Shown here: in pieces, positions 1 to 7,330 of the stretch
Layout of the letters: each line of letters starts with the position of its first letter
Position numbering within the stretch: the first letter of the stretch is position 1
Origin: CAITSH01 sp945892985
GTDB lineage: Bacteria; Pseudomonadota; Gammaproteobacteria; Burkholderiales; SG8-39
Reading direction: 5' to 3'
Length of the DNA: 14,839 nt
NCBI GenBank assembly: GCA_945892985.1
Contig: CAMDDU010000076.1
Location: forward strand, 1-14,839
The notes under the pieces: generated by a model
The model's database searches: none
Told to the model about the DNA's origin: nothing
What the model saw: only the letters and a program-made list of their open reading frames with translations
Position numbers and translations under genes: made by a program

Positions 1-153
1 GGCAACTTGCCCAGAGTGCTTATCAACCTTGCCAATTCCCTAGTCCTCATTTCGCGTCTCCTGGTCCAGCGCCTTTGCGCCACACTGCCAGTTTCCGCCC
101 CCACAGGCTCACCAGATGAGCCACCAACATTATTCGCTATATGAGCCAAATAA

Positions 154-369
154 AAACTACGCATCATCGTTTTACTTGGAGCATTCGGCGCTGGCCCATC
201 GTTTGCTGCTGGTAGCCACTCCGTGCGGGAGCATGTGACTAAGAAGGGAACCTACGTAACGCCCACTCGTGCTGCGAACCCGAATAGAACGCAGCGGGAC
301 AACTACAGCGCGCAGCCAAATGTTAACCCAGCCAAGGGTAAGCAAGGAACACGGACGCCGACGAGGTGA
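154..369 (+). pseudogene. Small secreted protein of unknown function, start codon not visible
   Basis: This frame ends at the TGA at 367-369 and is open back to a TAA at 151-153. It reads as a hydrophobic leader (KLRIIVLLGAFGAG..SFAAGS) followed by a polar tail with HSVREHV, KKGTYVTP, AANPNRTQRDNY and NVNP. From memory, this pattern of Thr/Tyr/Pro and DNY..NxNP blocks is common in the tails of short exported hypothetical proteins in Proteobacteria. No function is known to me. There is no ATG, GTG or TTG between the upstream stop and the leader, so the start has been lost, is a rare codon, or is displaced by a small frameshift. The ATG at 141 lies in another frame that stops early. The tail overlaps the ribosome binding site of the hydrolase that begins at 373, which suggests the two were co-transcribed. 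I call it a decayed or mis-started gene. Confidence 0.45.
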
Positions 370-372
370 TTG

Positions 373-1185
373 ATGAAACGACTAGTCCTAATCGCACTAC
401 TTCTTCTCGCCAGCCCCGCTTGGGCTGCGCCAATTGACGATGCGGCTGCCAATGCGTTTGTAAAGATTCGGATTCCCTTTCATTACGGCGCGAATCGTGA
501 TGCGGAAGTGCCGACGGTCTTTTGGGCAAAGCCCGATTCAAAGGCGGTGTTGATCTTTCTCCCCGGAGGCAATGGCAGTTTTGGTCTAAGCGCGCAGCCT
601 GCACCCAGGCCGATGTGGCTGCTTGCAGACTTGCACCAGTCCGGCGAGCCCGACCTCGACCTCGTGTACATGGACAGTGAAATTTCTCTGCAAGGTGAGT
701 TCGGGGATCCCTATCAACGCTGGGCCCCAAGAAGAGAGGCACGCCATATCGAGGGAATACAGGCCACAATCAATTACTACCGACACAAGACCGGGAAACC
801 CGTTTTTCTGTTGGGCCACAGTAATGGGAGTTTTAGCATTGCGGAATTTTTGAGCAGGGCGCCCGAAAACCAGACACTGCTGGCCGGCGTGATTTTCAGC
901 GGCAGCCGGAACGAAACAGAAGTAAAGCAGAAGCTCTCCATACCTGTCCTAGTGCTCCATCACCGGAGCGACCCCAACCGGTGGACCACACCCGGCAATG
1001 CAGAGAAATTTTTTTCCACTGTTAAACAAAAAAACGCATCGGTGACCAAGTTGGCGTGGGTTGACGGTGGCAAGGACGTACCAGGGGGAGACCCCACGCA
1101 TTCAGGTCGGCACATGTATTTTGAGGCGACCCCGGAAGTTGCGATAATGGTGCGCAGTTTCATTGGGCTATCAATGGGTAATTGA
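373..1185 (+). CDS. Secreted alpha/beta hydrolase
   Basis: This protein of about 270 residues begins with a signal peptide: MKR, a hydrophobic stretch to residue 15, then SPAWA-AP with cleavage near residue 19. The mature part has an alpha/beta-hydrolase layout. LPGGNG (63-68) is a likely oxyanion-loop segment. GHSNG (148-152) is the nucleophile elbow with Ser150. VLHHRSD (194-200) probably carries the acid at Asp200, and His243 or His247 near the C-terminus would complete the triad. It is probably an esterase- or dienelactone-hydrolase-like enzyme in the periplasm; the substrate is unknown. I chose ATG 373 because GAGGTG lies at 363-368; an in-frame TTG at 370 is possible but too close to that site. 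The preceding small secreted frame ends three bases upstream. The family call is firm and the specific activity is not predictable. Confidence 0.8.
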   Translation: MKRLVLIALLLLASPAWAAPIDDAAANAFVKIRIPFHYGANRDAEVPTVFWAKPDSKAVLIFLPGGNGSFGLSAQPAPRPMWLLADLHQSGEPDLDLVYMDSEISLQGEFGDPYQRWAPRREARHIEGIQATINYYRHKTGKPVFLLGHSNGSFSIAEFLSRAPENQTLLAGVIFSGSRNETEVKQKLSIPVLVLHHRSDPNRWTTPGNAEKFFSTVKQKNASVTKLAWVDGGKDVPGGDPTHSGRHMYFEATPEVAIMVRSFIGLSMGN

Positions 1186-1188
1186 GGC

Positions 1189-1696
1189 ATGACCTACTTG
1201 GCCGACATGGATGCGGCTAATCCGTTGGCATTATTGCAGGCGTTCTCGTGCACGTATCGCATCGCGCTGGGGCCGCGTGCCGGTCAGAAGGTGCTGAGCT
1301 TGCGCACAGTTGCCGCCCGGCACGAGAAAAACACGCAGGCGCTGCACGCCGATGCGCACGGCTTAAACCGGCACGCCGGGGTGCGTTGCAGCGCGCATCT
1401 GCGCAAGGGGCTCGAACGCCTGTGCCGCTACATTACGCGCCCGGCGATCGCCAAGGAACGGCTCGGCCGCGATGACGCTGGAAACCTCGTGCTGTAACTC
1501 AAAAGCCCCCTGGCGCGACGGCACAACGCATATCAGCATGTCGCCGCTCGAATTGATGCAGCGCCTGGCCGCGCTGGTGCCGCGCCCGCGCCTGCACCTG
1601 ATCCGTTATCACGGCGTGCTCGCCGCAAATGTCAGGCTGCGCGCGTCCGCTTTTGGGCAGATTCACAGACCGCTTTGGGGCGGAACCCGACCTTAG
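1189..1696 (+). pseudogene. IS91-family transposase remnant (C-terminal part, frameshifted)
   Basis: The frame from 1189 to 1497 contains ERLCRYITRPAIAKERL and HAGVRC, which I recognise as the C-terminal half of the Y2-type transposase of IS91/IS801 elements. It is interrupted by a TAA at 1495-1497 where the family normally continues. One extra base then shifts the match to another frame from about 1503: KAPWRDGTTH, MSPLELMQRLAALVPRPRLH and LIRYHGVLA. The two frames together give one collinear transposase tail with a nonsense codon and a frameshift. The N-terminal catalytic half with the two tyrosines is absent, and recognisable similarity fades after about 1645. It is a dead fragment of a rolling-circle insertion sequence and marks past rearrangement just downstream of the hydrolase. 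The exact ends are uncertain. Confidence 0.85.
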
Positions 1697-1966
1697 GCGA
1701 AGTCCGAAATCGGCCAGAAGCGGTCGTAGAGGATCTTGGCTACGATTGAGAACCCACTTATAAATCCATAAAAACTGTCTAGCTGCGCGGGGCCACTCCT
1801 CATCGCGGTAAGAAGTTTGGGCGCTGGTACAGTTAGCACTGACCCTACTTGTTCTCTCGTACCGTTTTACAAGTCGCGCCAGAAAATCGGGGGGGTCGGC
1901 GGATTCCGCTTGCGTGGTGTACTCTGGCGTCAGCAGGAACAAGAATAATTCGATCAAAGCAAACCT

Positions 1967-1974
1967 AGGAGGGG
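1967..1974 (+). promoter_or_regulatory. Strong ribosome binding site setting the lipoprotein start
   Basis: AGGAGGGG lies five bases before the ATG at 1980. It fixes that start over an in-frame ATG at 1914, which would place 22 residues ahead of the lipoprotein leader. An AATAAT at 1944-1949 could be a -10 element, but I see no matching -35. Confidence 0.7.
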
Positions 1975-1979
1975 AAATC

Positions 1980-2597
1980 ATGTTCAAACGCTTCTATGCC
2001 GTCGCCATGACGCTGGTGCTTGCAACGACTGTTTTCGGCTGCGCCACGCGGCCTTCGGGAACGGATTGGGTCACCTTGATCGATGGCGGCAAGGGCCTGG
2101 AGAACTTCAATCAGCAGGGTGATGCCAACTGGCGCGCCGAGGGGGGCGCCGTCGTCGCCGACAAGGGCAAGGGCGGCTACCTCGTGTCCAAAAATGCTTA
2201 CAAGGATTTCGCGCTCTATGCCGAATTCTGGGCCGCAACCGACACCAACAGCGGCATTTTCATCCGCGCCGCCGACGCCAACAAGATCGGCGCTGATTCT
2301 TCCTATGAAGTGAACATCTGGGACATCCGCCCCGATCCGATCTATGGCACGGGCGGGATTGTCAACTTCGCCCGGGTGCCGGTGCCCGTCGTATTCAAGG
2401 CTGGCGGCAAGTGGAACACCTTCGAGATCTACGCCAAGGGCCCCAATGTTACGGTCAAGCTCAATGGCGAGGTCACGGTCAGCATGACCAACGACAAGTT
2501 CCCTGCCGGACCGTTCGCGCTGCAGTTCGGCGGCGGCGTCAACAATGCCCCGGGCGGACCGATCAAATGGCGTAACGTGCAGGTCAAGTCTCTCTAG
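1980..2597 (+). CDS. Lipoprotein with 3-keto-disaccharide hydrolase (DUF1080) domain
   Basis: This 205-residue protein has a lipoprotein leader: basic MFKR, a hydrophobic core, and VFGC with the lipidated Cys21. The rest is a single concanavalin-like beta-sandwich of the 3-keto-disaccharide hydrolase/DUF1080 family (PF06439). Visible landmarks are WVTLIDGGKGLENF (30-43), EFWAATDTNSGIFIR (82-96), YEVNIWD (109-115) and WNTFEIYAKG with VKLNG (144-162). Family members act on oxidised sugars or bind glycans at the cell surface, and many are uncharacterised. The length is normal for a stand-alone domain, so the gene looks intact. It appears monocistronic, since a terminator follows 23 bases after the stop and transposase debris lies upstream. 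The domain call is strong; enzymatic activity is inferred only from the family name. Confidence 0.85.
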   Translation: MFKRFYAVAMTLVLATTVFGCATRPSGTDWVTLIDGGKGLENFNQQGDANWRAEGGAVVADKGKGGYLVSKNAYKDFALYAEFWAATDTNSGIFIRAADANKIGADSSYEVNIWDIRPDPIYGTGGIVNFARVPVPVVFKAGGKWNTFEIYAKGPNVTVKLNGEVTVSMTNDKFPAGPFALQFGGGVNNAPGGPIKWRNVQVKSL

Positions 2598-2619
2598 ACG
2601 ACGGCTTCGCAGTACCGCG

Positions 2620-2645
2620 AAAGACCCGCTTAGGCGGGTCTTTTT
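2620..2645 (+). terminator. Rho-independent terminator of the DUF1080 lipoprotein gene
   Basis: AAAGACCCGC and GCGGGTCTTT form a perfect 10-bp stem around a TTAG loop and run into TTTTT. It lies 23 bases after the stop codon at 2597. Confidence 0.9.
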
Positions 2646-3078
2646 ATGTGTGCCCGGCACGGGCGCACTCTTTTGTCCGCGGCTGGCTGCGGTCGGCGTG
2701 CCGGAAGTGACCTGCTCGCTATAGCCGTGCCAGTTGATTGGCAGGAAATCTTTTTCTCTTAGGCGTGGTCTCAAGCGGCTGCCCTCGGGAGCACGATCCG
2801 GCCGCTTTGCGTCAAAACCCGACGCCTATATAACGGCTACGCAGCCTCAGGGGCTGGTGACGCGATCGACGCAAGCGCCGTCAATCAGTTTCCGACCCCT
2901 TGCGCCGGCGAGGCTGCCCAGCGGTCCGTCGACATAACCGCCGATGCTGCAACGTGCGGCATGGCCGCCATCGTGCACATGGTTTGCTTGCTCATGGCGG
3001 CCCCTATCCGCTTCGGGTACTGGTGGTGGCTGGCGGATCAGCGCGGACAAGGCGGCATTACCGGCTGAGGGCGGTGCT
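2646..3078. other. 433-bp gap with no supported gene
   Basis: This stretch separates the + strand terminator from the stop codon of the - strand Bug gene, so two converging units end here. Short open frames exist on both strands. One is a 36-codon - strand frame at 2885-2995 with an AGGGG before its ATG. None has recognisable composition, motifs or a convincing start. I see no second terminator for the - strand operon and no repeats. Confidence 0.6.
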
Positions 3079-4062
3079 TTACTCCGGCCTGATGTTCGCG
3101 TCCTTTGCCACCTTGATGTACTTCGCCAGGTCGGCCTTGAGCATTTCCATGCAGCGTTCTGGCGTCGTGCCGGTGGCCTCTATGCCAACCGGCGTGAGCT
3201 TGTCCTTCACCAGTTGCGGGTCGCGAAGCATCTTGTTGATCTCGGTGTTGTAGCGATCGATGATGGCGCGCGGCGTTCCGGCCGGGGCCAGCACGGCAAA
3301 CCACACGTCCATGCTCAGACCGGGGAAGGGGCCGGCTTCGGCCATGGTCGGCACGTCGGGAAGGATGGCGGTGCGGTTGGCGGCGGCGATGGCGATGGGG
3401 CGCAGTTTGCCGCTGCGTATGTGCGGCAGCAACGAGTTGATGGCGCCTATGGTCACGGTGATTTCGCTGGCGAGCAGGGCCGGTACGATGCCGGCGGCGC
3501 CTTTGTAGGGCACGTGGGTCATCTCGATGCCGGCGAGGCTCTTCAATTGTTCCGCAGCAAGGTGGTGTGGCGTGCCAATACCGGCGGTGCCATAGGTCAC
3601 GGTCCCGGGCTTGGCCTTGGCCATGGCGATGAACTCTTTTAGCGTCGTCACCGGTGTGCTGGCGTTGACGGTCATGATGAATGGAATGCTGCCGACCATG
3701 GACACCGGTTCGAAATCCTTGATCGGATCGTAGGGCAGCTTGCTGAAAAAGTTGACGTTGATGACGTGGGTGTTGGAGGAAATGAGCAGGGTGTAGCCGT
3801 CTGCAGGTTGCCTGGCGACATATTCGGTGCCGATGTTGCCGCCGACCCCGGGCTTGTTTTCGACCACCACGGGTTGCCCCAGCACGCTTTGCAGACGCTC
3901 GGAGAAGAGGCGGGCGAGGTAGTCATTGGCGCCACCGGGCGTCAGTGGCACGACAAACTTGATCGGGCGGCTTGGCCAGGCTTGCGCCCAGGCTTTGGAG
4001 AGGGGGGTGACCAGCGCGGCAAGCGCCGAGGCTGAGCTGATGAAACTGCGACGTGAAAACAT
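3079..4062 (-). CDS. Bug/TctC-family tripartite tricarboxylate transporter binding protein, Tat-like leader
   Basis: This 327-residue periplasmic substrate-binding protein belongs to the Bug (TctC) family, which captures carboxylated ligands such as citrate, aspartate, glutamate or aromatic acids. Family landmarks are PSRPIKFVVPLTPGG (30-44), ENKPGVGGNIG (69-79), PADGYTL (86-92) and LPYDPIKDFEPV (109-120), and VPYKGAAGIVPALL further on. The leader SRRSFIS at residues 3-9 resembles a twin-arginine signal and is followed by a hydrophobic stretch ending AWAQ, so export may go through Tat. I chose the ATG at 4062 because AAGGAG lies eight bases upstream and the leader begins there; a longer frame reaches 4140 without a better start. 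It is separated from the ThDP gene by 435 bp of duplicated repeats and may be transcribed separately. No TctA or TctB membrane partner is in the window. Confidence 0.9.
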   Translation of the reverse strand: MFSRRSFISSASALAALVTPLSKAWAQAWPSRPIKFVVPLTPGGANDYLARLFSERLQSVLGQPVVVENKPGVGGNIGTEYVARQPADGYTLLISSNTHVINVNFFSKLPYDPIKDFEPVSMVGSIPFIMTVNASTPVTTLKEFIAMAKAKPGTVTYGTAGIGTPHHLAAEQLKSLAGIEMTHVPYKGAAGIVPALLASEITVTIGAINSLLPHIRSGKLRPIAIAAANRTAILPDVPTMAEAGPFPGLSMDVWFAVLAPAGTPRAIIDRYNTEINKMLRDPQLVKDKLTPVGIEATGTTPERCMEMLKADLAKYIKVAKDANIRPE

Positions 4063-4073
4063 GGGGTCTGCTC

Positions 4074-4276
4074 CTTGTGTATGGCTTACAGGCTCTGCGG
4101 CCTGTTGCCGGACGGCGGATACATGAGACAAATAAACCAACGGATACTTTATACGCGCTTAAAAAAAAGCACGCTGTCATTGCGAGGCGCGAAGCAACGA
4201 AGCAATCTCGTGGCATGCGCCGCACATCGTTGCCGCGACGAGATTGCTTCGCTGCGCTCGCAATGACAGCTACGGG
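4074..4276. repeat. Tandem duplication, copy 1 (203 bp)
   Basis: This is the first of two direct copies in immediate tandem. It starts at CTTGTGTATGGCTTACAG and ends at CAGCTACGGG. It contains the leader of the downstream - strand Bug gene, including part of its ribosome binding site, an A8 tract at 4161-4168 and a palindrome at 4173-4270. It differs from copy 2 by a handful of substitutions and one A in the homopolymer. Confidence 0.95.
4161..4270 (-). terminator. Palindromic element with T-run, terminator-like (copy 1)
   Basis: The outer arms GCTGTCATTGCGAG (4173-4186) and CTCGCAATGACAGC (4257-4270) pair over 14 bp. The inner arms GAAGCAATCTCGT (4199-4211) and ACGAGATTGCTTC (4238-4250) pair over 13 bp. 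Read on the - strand, the hairpin is followed after four bases by eight T. The CATTGCGAGG...GAAGCAATCTC core is a known dispersed palindrome in many bacterial genomes, MITE- or REP-like. Termination activity is my inference. Confidence 0.5.
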
Positions 4277-4478
4277 CTTGTGTATGGCTTACAGGGTCTG
4301 CGGCCTGTTGCCGGACGGCGGATACATGAAACAACTTAACCAACGAATACTTTATACGCGCTTAAAAAAAGCACGCTGTCATTGCGAGGCGCGAAGCAAC
4401 GAAGCAATCTCGTGGCATGCGCCGGACATCGTTGCCGCGACGAGATTGCTTCGCTGCGCTCGCAATGACAGCTACGGG
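4277..4478. repeat. Tandem duplication, copy 2 (202 bp)
   Basis: This is the second direct copy, beginning at the base after copy 1 ends. It has an A7 tract at 4364-4370 in place of A8 and a palindrome at 4375-4472. Differences are clustered around ATGAAACAACTTAACCAACG, which in copy 1 reads ATGAGACAAATAAACCAACG. The high identity points to a fairly recent duplication. Confidence 0.95.
4364..4472 (-). terminator. Palindromic element with T-run, terminator-like (copy 2, after the ThDP gene)
   Basis: This has the same two-tier palindrome as copy 1 (4375-4472), with seven T following on the - strand. It starts 26 bases beyond the ThDP gene's stop, so it is well placed to end that transcript. 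The asymmetric internal loop makes it less ideal than a simple terminator stem. Confidence 0.5.
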
Positions 4479-4497
4479 TTATGGTCTAAATCGCGTC

Positions 4498-6282
4498 TTA
4501 ACGTTTCTGGCTGGCTTGCGATCCGCTCATGTTGGTATCGTAGCCGGGCAGCACGCGCATGTCGATGACGCAGACCTTGCCGGCCTTGACGGCGGCGATG
4601 CCTTGCGCGATCGCGCCAGCCACATCCTCGGCGCGCGTGATAGGGCCTATTCCTTCGGCGCCCTGCGCCCGCGCCATCATGGCGAGGTCAATGTCCGGAT
4701 CACCGATTTTCTGGCCGATCCACTTGTTCTCGACCGGGCGCGAACGTTCCTTGGCCACGCGTTCCTGGTGTACTTCGTCGTTGAAGTAAGAGCGGTTGTT
4801 GGCGATGATCATCAGCACCGGTATTTCGTAGTGGGCTGCGGTCCACAACGCGGTCACACCCATGAGGAAATCGCCGTCGCCGAGCACGCCGATTGGCAGG
4901 CGGCCGCTGCCCTTGAGGGCAAGGGCCGCGCCCACGGTGATGCCGGGACCGGCGCCGATGCCGCCGCCGCCGTTAAGGCCGAGGTAGTCCATCGGGTGTT
5001 TGAAGTGCCGGTATTCGCCGTTCCAGCCGAGGGGCAGCTGGGTGAAGCACACGTCCATGCCTTCGGTGGCGGCATTGACGGCGTTGGCGAGGCCGCGGAT
5101 GGAGACAACGGTTTTGTCCAGGGCCGGCAACTCGGCGCGGGCCTGCGGTGTTGCGGCGGGGCGCGCCTTGACCTTGTCGGTCAGCAGCGGCACGACCGGA
5201 TCGGTCTCGCAAAGCATATAGACGTCAACCGGCGGCAGCGCCTGATAGTCCATGCTCCAGCCCCGATGCACCAGTTGGTCGGGGGACACGTTGATGACTT
5301 TGGCCGAAATCGGTTCGTTGCCCCAGGCCTGTTTGAGCGCACCGGCAAGGTCGTACCAGTCCAGGCCCAGCACGACGTCGGCTTCGCGCAGCAGTTTGCA
5401 GGCGGCCGGCGAGAAGAACACGCCGGGGGCCACCGGATGCAGCGGGTGGTCGGTTGGGAAGGCGGCCGGCATTTTGAGGTCGGTCAGCACCTTGGCTTGC
5501 AGTTTTTCAGCCAGTGCCACGCGCTGCTTCCAGCCCGCCTCGCTGCGCAGGGCGCGACCCATCAGGATGACCGGGTTCTTGGCCTCAGACAGCAGCTTGG
5601 CCGCCTGCTCGAGCAACTCCGGTGCGGGCAGTACCGGCGCCGGTGCGCGAAAGCGCTTGGCGTCGGGCAGCTTGGGCAGCGGGCCGATCTTGGATTCCTG
5701 GATGGCGGCGTCCAGGTTGACGTAAGTCGGGCCCCTGGGCGCGGTGTCGGCGATTTGCACGGCGCGCAGCAGGGCTTCGAAGGTGGCCGGCACGGAGCCC
5801 GGCTGGTTGTCCCACTTGGTGTAGTCGCGGATGATCGCGCCCTGGTCCGATACGGTGTGGATCCAGTCTATCCATGGCCGGCGCTTGGCGGCATCCCAGG
5901 GACCGGTGGCGCCCAGCAGCAGGATTGGAATACGGTCGCACCAGGCGTTGAACACCGACATCGAGGCGTGCATCAGGCCGACGTTGGAGTGCAGCACGCA
6001 ACCCATCATCTTGTCCGAGGCCTTGGCATAGCCCTGGGCTATGGAAACGGCGGACTCTTCGTGCAGGCACAAGAGCATTTGCGGGTTCTTGTTGCCGATG
6101 TAATTGACGATGCTGTCATGCAGGCCGCGGTAGCTCGCGCCGGGGTTGAGCGCGAGGTAGGGGATATCCAATTCGCCCAGCATGGCGGCAATGGCGTCGC
6201 TGCCCCAGATGTCCGTCTGTTCGGTGCCGGGTACGGGGGTGTCGTGAAGAATGGTCTTCGCGACCTGATCTTTGGCGTTCAT
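4498..6282 (-). CDS. Thiamine-diphosphate-dependent enzyme, acetolactate synthase/2-oxoacid decarboxylase-like
   Basis: This 594-residue protein has the three-domain layout of the acetolactate synthase, benzoylformate decarboxylase and oxalyl-CoA decarboxylase superfamily. The N-terminal pyrimidine domain carries CLHEESAVSIAQGYAKAS (72-89), where Glu75 is the expected catalytic glutamate. The middle domain spans about 217-370. The C-terminal diphosphate domain has LGLNGGGGIGAGPG (434-447) and the ThDP/Mg signature GDGDFLMG (468-475) ending at Asn495-Asn496. It probably decarboxylates or ligates a 2-oxo acid in the cytoplasm; whether FAD is used is unclear. The ATG at 6282 has GGAG eight bases upstream, and the start fits the family. 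It lies 96 bp after the binding-protein-fold gene on the same strand. Calling it a true acetolactate synthase would be an over-call, because no small subunit gene is nearby and its neighbours are catabolic. Confidence 0.85.
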   Translation of the reverse strand: MNAKDQVAKTILHDTPVPGTEQTDIWGSDAIAAMLGELDIPYLALNPGASYRGLHDSIVNYIGNKNPQMLLCLHEESAVSIAQGYAKASDKMMGCVLHSNVGLMHASMSVFNAWCDRIPILLLGATGPWDAAKRRPWIDWIHTVSDQGAIIRDYTKWDNQPGSVPATFEALLRAVQIADTAPRGPTYVNLDAAIQESKIGPLPKLPDAKRFRAPAPVLPAPELLEQAAKLLSEAKNPVILMGRALRSEAGWKQRVALAEKLQAKVLTDLKMPAAFPTDHPLHPVAPGVFFSPAACKLLREADVVLGLDWYDLAGALKQAWGNEPISAKVINVSPDQLVHRGWSMDYQALPPVDVYMLCETDPVVPLLTDKVKARPAATPQARAELPALDKTVVSIRGLANAVNAATEGMDVCFTQLPLGWNGEYRHFKHPMDYLGLNGGGGIGAGPGITVGAALALKGSGRLPIGVLGDGDFLMGVTALWTAAHYEIPVLMIIANNRSYFNDEVHQERVAKERSRPVENKWIGQKIGDPDIDLAMMARAQGAEGIGPITRAEDVAGAIAQGIAAVKAGKVCVIDMRVLPGYDTNMSGSQASQKR

Positions 6283-6340
6283 GTGTGCTCCAGTGCGATT
6301 AAGTAAAGAAACTGCGGTGGGATGCGTGATGGTCGAATTG

Positions 6341-6377
6341 TAATGAAAGTAATGAAAGTAATAATGAAAGTAATAAG
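6341..6377. repeat. Short tandem repeat, 9-bp unit TAATGAAAG
   Basis: Three TAATGAAAG units (6341-6349, 6350-6358, 6362-6370) and a partial unit lie in the 96-bp spacer between two co-directional - strand genes. On the transcribed - strand the unit is CTTTCATTA. The function is unknown. Confidence 0.85.
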
Positions 6378-6378
6378 A

Positions 6379-7290
6379 TCAAACCGTGCCAGCCCTTGCT
6401 TGCGCAAGGTAAGCCGGCTCGATGTAAGCGGCGGTGTCAATGGCGCTGTCTTGCGGCAGCAACCCGGCTGCAATCTGCGTCTTGATGACCTCTTCCAGGC
6501 CGCGCAGCTTAAGTGACAGGTCGCGCGCCAGCACGCCGCGACTGGTGTAGTAATCCCAACCGCGTTCTGCGTGCGCTTGCGACATGTGCATTTCCCGCGC
6601 CACCAGTTCAGCGGTGCCGGCGCGGTTGTCATGCACCCACGCGGTGCTTTTGATCATGGCACGCAGGAATCCGATGACGCTGTCGCGGTGTAGCGCAGCC
6701 CAGTCGCGGCTGACGTTGAGCGTGGTGAACTGCCAGTCGGGGACGTAATCGGCCACATCGCACAGGTTGGAAAACCCGGCATCTTCTTCCAGATAGACCC
6801 ACGGAATGGACTGCAATCCGGCATCGATGCCGCCTTCGACCAGGGCCTTGTGTCGCGGCGGGGCGCCGCCGGTTTCCTTGACCTTGTAGTCGTCCGGATA
6901 TTTCAGGCCGTGGCGGGCCATGATCTCCTGCAATTGGAAGAAAGTGCCCTCGACCATATTGAGAATGCCTATGGTCGCCCCGCGCAGATCCTCGATGCGC
7001 TTGAAGCGCGCTTGGGCGATGAAGAAATGTGACATCTTGCCGGCGTTGCCCGCAAGAAAGCGCAGGGGCCCGCCCTGGGATGCGTTTTGCAGCACCACCT
7101 CCGGTGAAGCGAGTGCGATGTGCATCTCGCCCGAGACGAGGGGTTCGACCTGCGAGGCATTGCCGAAGATGCTCAGCTTGACTTCAATGCCTTCATCGCG
7201 GAAAAACCCGTGCTCCATGCCGACCCACAGCGGTGCGGCGAAGAAGGTGCGCGATACGGTACCGACTTCAAGCGCGGTGAGGGTTGGCAT
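6379..7290 (-). CDS. NMT1/THI5-like binding-protein-fold protein without export signal
   Basis: This 303-residue protein resembles ABC-type nitrate/sulfonate/taurine substrate-binding proteins and the NMT1/THI5 group. It shows LEVGTVSRTFFAAPLWVG (7-24), EHGFFRDEGIEVKL (26-39), LVSGEMHIALASPEVVL (51-67), LRGATIGI (102-109) and EGGIDAGL (152-159). It starts at the ATG at 7290 directly with the first beta strand, so there is no signal peptide. The frame extends upstream only by reading through the C-terminus of the previous gene out of frame. The ribosome binding site is weak (AGAG). No ABC permease or ATPase lies nearby. Two readings are possible: a binding protein that has lost or never needed export, or a cytoplasmic enzyme on the same fold, as in 4,5-dihydroxyphthalate decarboxylase or Thi5. 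The Cys-rich CCCFC motif of Thi5 is absent. The fold call is good and the function is open. Confidence 0.75.
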   Translation of the reverse strand: MPTLTALEVGTVSRTFFAAPLWVGMEHGFFRDEGIEVKLSIFGNASQVEPLVSGEMHIALASPEVVLQNASQGGPLRFLAGNAGKMSHFFIAQARFKRIEDLRGATIGILNMVEGTFFQLQEIMARHGLKYPDDYKVKETGGAPPRHKALVEGGIDAGLQSIPWVYLEEDAGFSNLCDVADYVPDWQFTTLNVSRDWAALHRDSVIGFLRAMIKSTAWVHDNRAGTAELVAREMHMSQAHAERGWDYYTSRGVLARDLSLKLRGLEEVIKTQIAAGLLPQDSAIDTAAYIEPAYLAQARAGTV

Positions 7291-7330
7291 GGTGGTCTCT
7301 AATGACTTCTGTGGACGGGGGGGGCTGGCT

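Noticed and set aside
1..50. Possible start of a - strand gene running off the left edge (MRTRELARLIS...)
   Set aside because: Only about 16 codons are visible, with no ribosome binding site and no identifiable family.
1965..2774. A 269-codon open frame on - opposite the DUF1080 lipoprotein
   Set aside because: It runs through the terminator and the ribosome binding site of a well-supported gene and has no domain features.
2885..2995. A 36-codon - strand frame with AGGGG before its ATG
   Set aside because: No motif, leader or conserved feature is visible, and it lies in otherwise empty sequence; chance is the simpler explanation.
4074..4478. CRISPR array or phage attachment site
   Set aside because: There are only two long copies in direct contact, with no spacers, no cas genes and no integrase nearby.
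4053..4568. Open frames across the duplicated repeat encoding peptides such as RRDCFAALAMT
   Set aside because: These peptides are translations of the dispersed palindrome and are a familiar false gene call in databases, not real proteins.
4417..6306. A 629-codon open frame on + opposite the ThDP gene
   Set aside because: It is an antisense shadow of a high-GC gene. It begins inside the palindromic repeat, its protein is rich in Gly, His and Arg without any domain, and the - strand has clear ThDP motifs.
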